Below are positions 63,726 through 64,000 of a stretch of 64,000 bases of DNA, piece by piece. Within the stretch, counting starts at the first letter, position 1; the number at the start of each line of letters is the position of its first letter. The position numbers and the translations under genes were made by a program. Source of the stretch: CAITZA01 sp937915285 (GTDB taxonomy: Bacteria; Desulfobacterota; Desulfomonilia; Desulfomonilales; Desulfomonilaceae); NCBI GenBank assembly GCA_036821825.1, contig DAISIV010000001.1, forward strand, positions 1 through 64,000, written 5' to 3'. The notes under the pieces were generated by a model. The model saw only the letters and a program-made list of their open reading frames with translations, was not told the origin of the DNA and did not search any database.

Positions 63726-64000
63726 ATGGAGTCCAAAGAGATCAAGAAATCTCTGACCACGCAAATAGCCACTGGGACAATGTTTACCACAGTGGCCCTT
63801 CTGATGAACCGTGCCTCCGGCATGGCTTTGCAAATGATCCTGGTGAGGATGATCACCGTGGATCAGTTTGGTCTTTTCAAGCTCGCCATTGAGTTATCAT
63901 CTTTCGGCATCATGTTCGTAACCTTCTTTGTGGGCGGGGTTGCCGCAAGTTCCACCACAAGGGTGGTGTCCCTTCACATGGCCTCCGAGCGCAAGGATCG
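63726..64000 (+). CDS. polysaccharide flippase (Wzx/MATE type), 5' part only
   Basis: The frame from ATG 63726 stays open to the window end, about 91 residues. It encodes an N-terminal cytoplasmic part (MESKEIKKSLTTQIATGTM) followed by hydrophobic helices (FTTVALLMNRASGMALQMIL; SSFGIMFVTFFVGGVAA), as at the start of Wzx-type flippases that flip the lipid-linked repeat unit. The rest lies outside the window. Confidence 0.8.
   Translation, partial: MESKEIKKSLTTQIATGTMFTTVALLMNRASGMALQMILVRMITVDQFGLFKLAIELSSFGIMFVTFFVGGVAASSTTRVVSLHMASERKD

Noticed and set aside
1..64000. CRISPR array, prophage or insertion sequence
   Set aside because: No regularly spaced repeats, no transposase, integrase or phage structural gene seen on either strand.

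Overview
The window looks like a chromosomal segment from an anaerobic member of the Desulfobacterota (old Deltaproteobacteria), probably a sulfate reducer or syntroph. The grounds are a large heterodisulfide-reductase (Hdr)-type electron-transfer locus with three in-frame UGA codons that read well as selenocysteine, a tungsten-type aldehyde:ferredoxin oxidoreductase, and an exopolysaccharide locus typical of that phylum. I cannot assign a species. There are no rRNA genes, CRISPR arrays or recognisable insertion sequences.

Layout. 1-550: a tRNA-Leu(UAA) and a small cupin protein, both on the minus strand. 1091-12028 (plus): an Hdr supercluster: hdrB, a fused 1010-residue hdrA with Cys, mvhD with Sec, an HdrD/BamD-like CCG protein, a split hdrA whose N-terminal half has Sec where the fused copy has Cys, its C-terminal half as a separate gene, a second Sec-mvhD, a 4Fe-4S/FrhB-like protein and an isochorismatase-family hydrolase. 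The three Sec genes would be called as truncated or broken by a standard gene caller. Each UGA is followed at the right distance by a hairpin suited to a bacterial SECIS. 12141-12251: a tiny membrane ORF with its own promoter. 12322-22218 (minus): a thioester alpha-2-macroglobulin, an HTH-DksA zinc-finger regulator and two secreted TPR proteins. 22620-31589: a CNT nucleoside transporter, a KtrBA-type K+ uptake pair, a PsiE-like protein with a polysaccharide deacetylase-like protein, an AMIN protein, a CBS protein and an ArsB/NhaD-type transporter. 31799-35553 (plus): iron alcohol dehydrogenase, SCP2 protein, AOR and MoaD-like protein, a compact alcohol/aldehyde-to-ferredoxin unit.

35570-64000: an extended surface polysaccharide locus. 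It holds AsnB, a GT2, a tRNA-Met, an Hpt protein, a CpsD-like ATPase, a metallophosphoesterase, a type I phosphodiesterase, a lipoprotein-type TolC homologue, an Sfp-type phosphopantetheinyl transferase, a one-module NRPS, a GH9 glycosidase, glycosyltransferases, a Wzz/GumC protein, a PssY/WcaJ-type initiating transferase, a second CpsD-like ATPase and the start of a Wzx-type flippase.

The most unusual parts are: (1) the Sec/Cys Hdr paralogue pair sitting side by side; (2) the NRPS, with a condensation domain lacking the catalytic His and a thioesterase with an apparent Cys-Glu-His triad, translationally overlapping a GH9 enzyme whose Ig-like domain is split by a seven-blade propeller; and (3) two CpsD-like ATPases that both lack the Walker A lysine. 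All functions are read from sequence by eye; no database search was possible.
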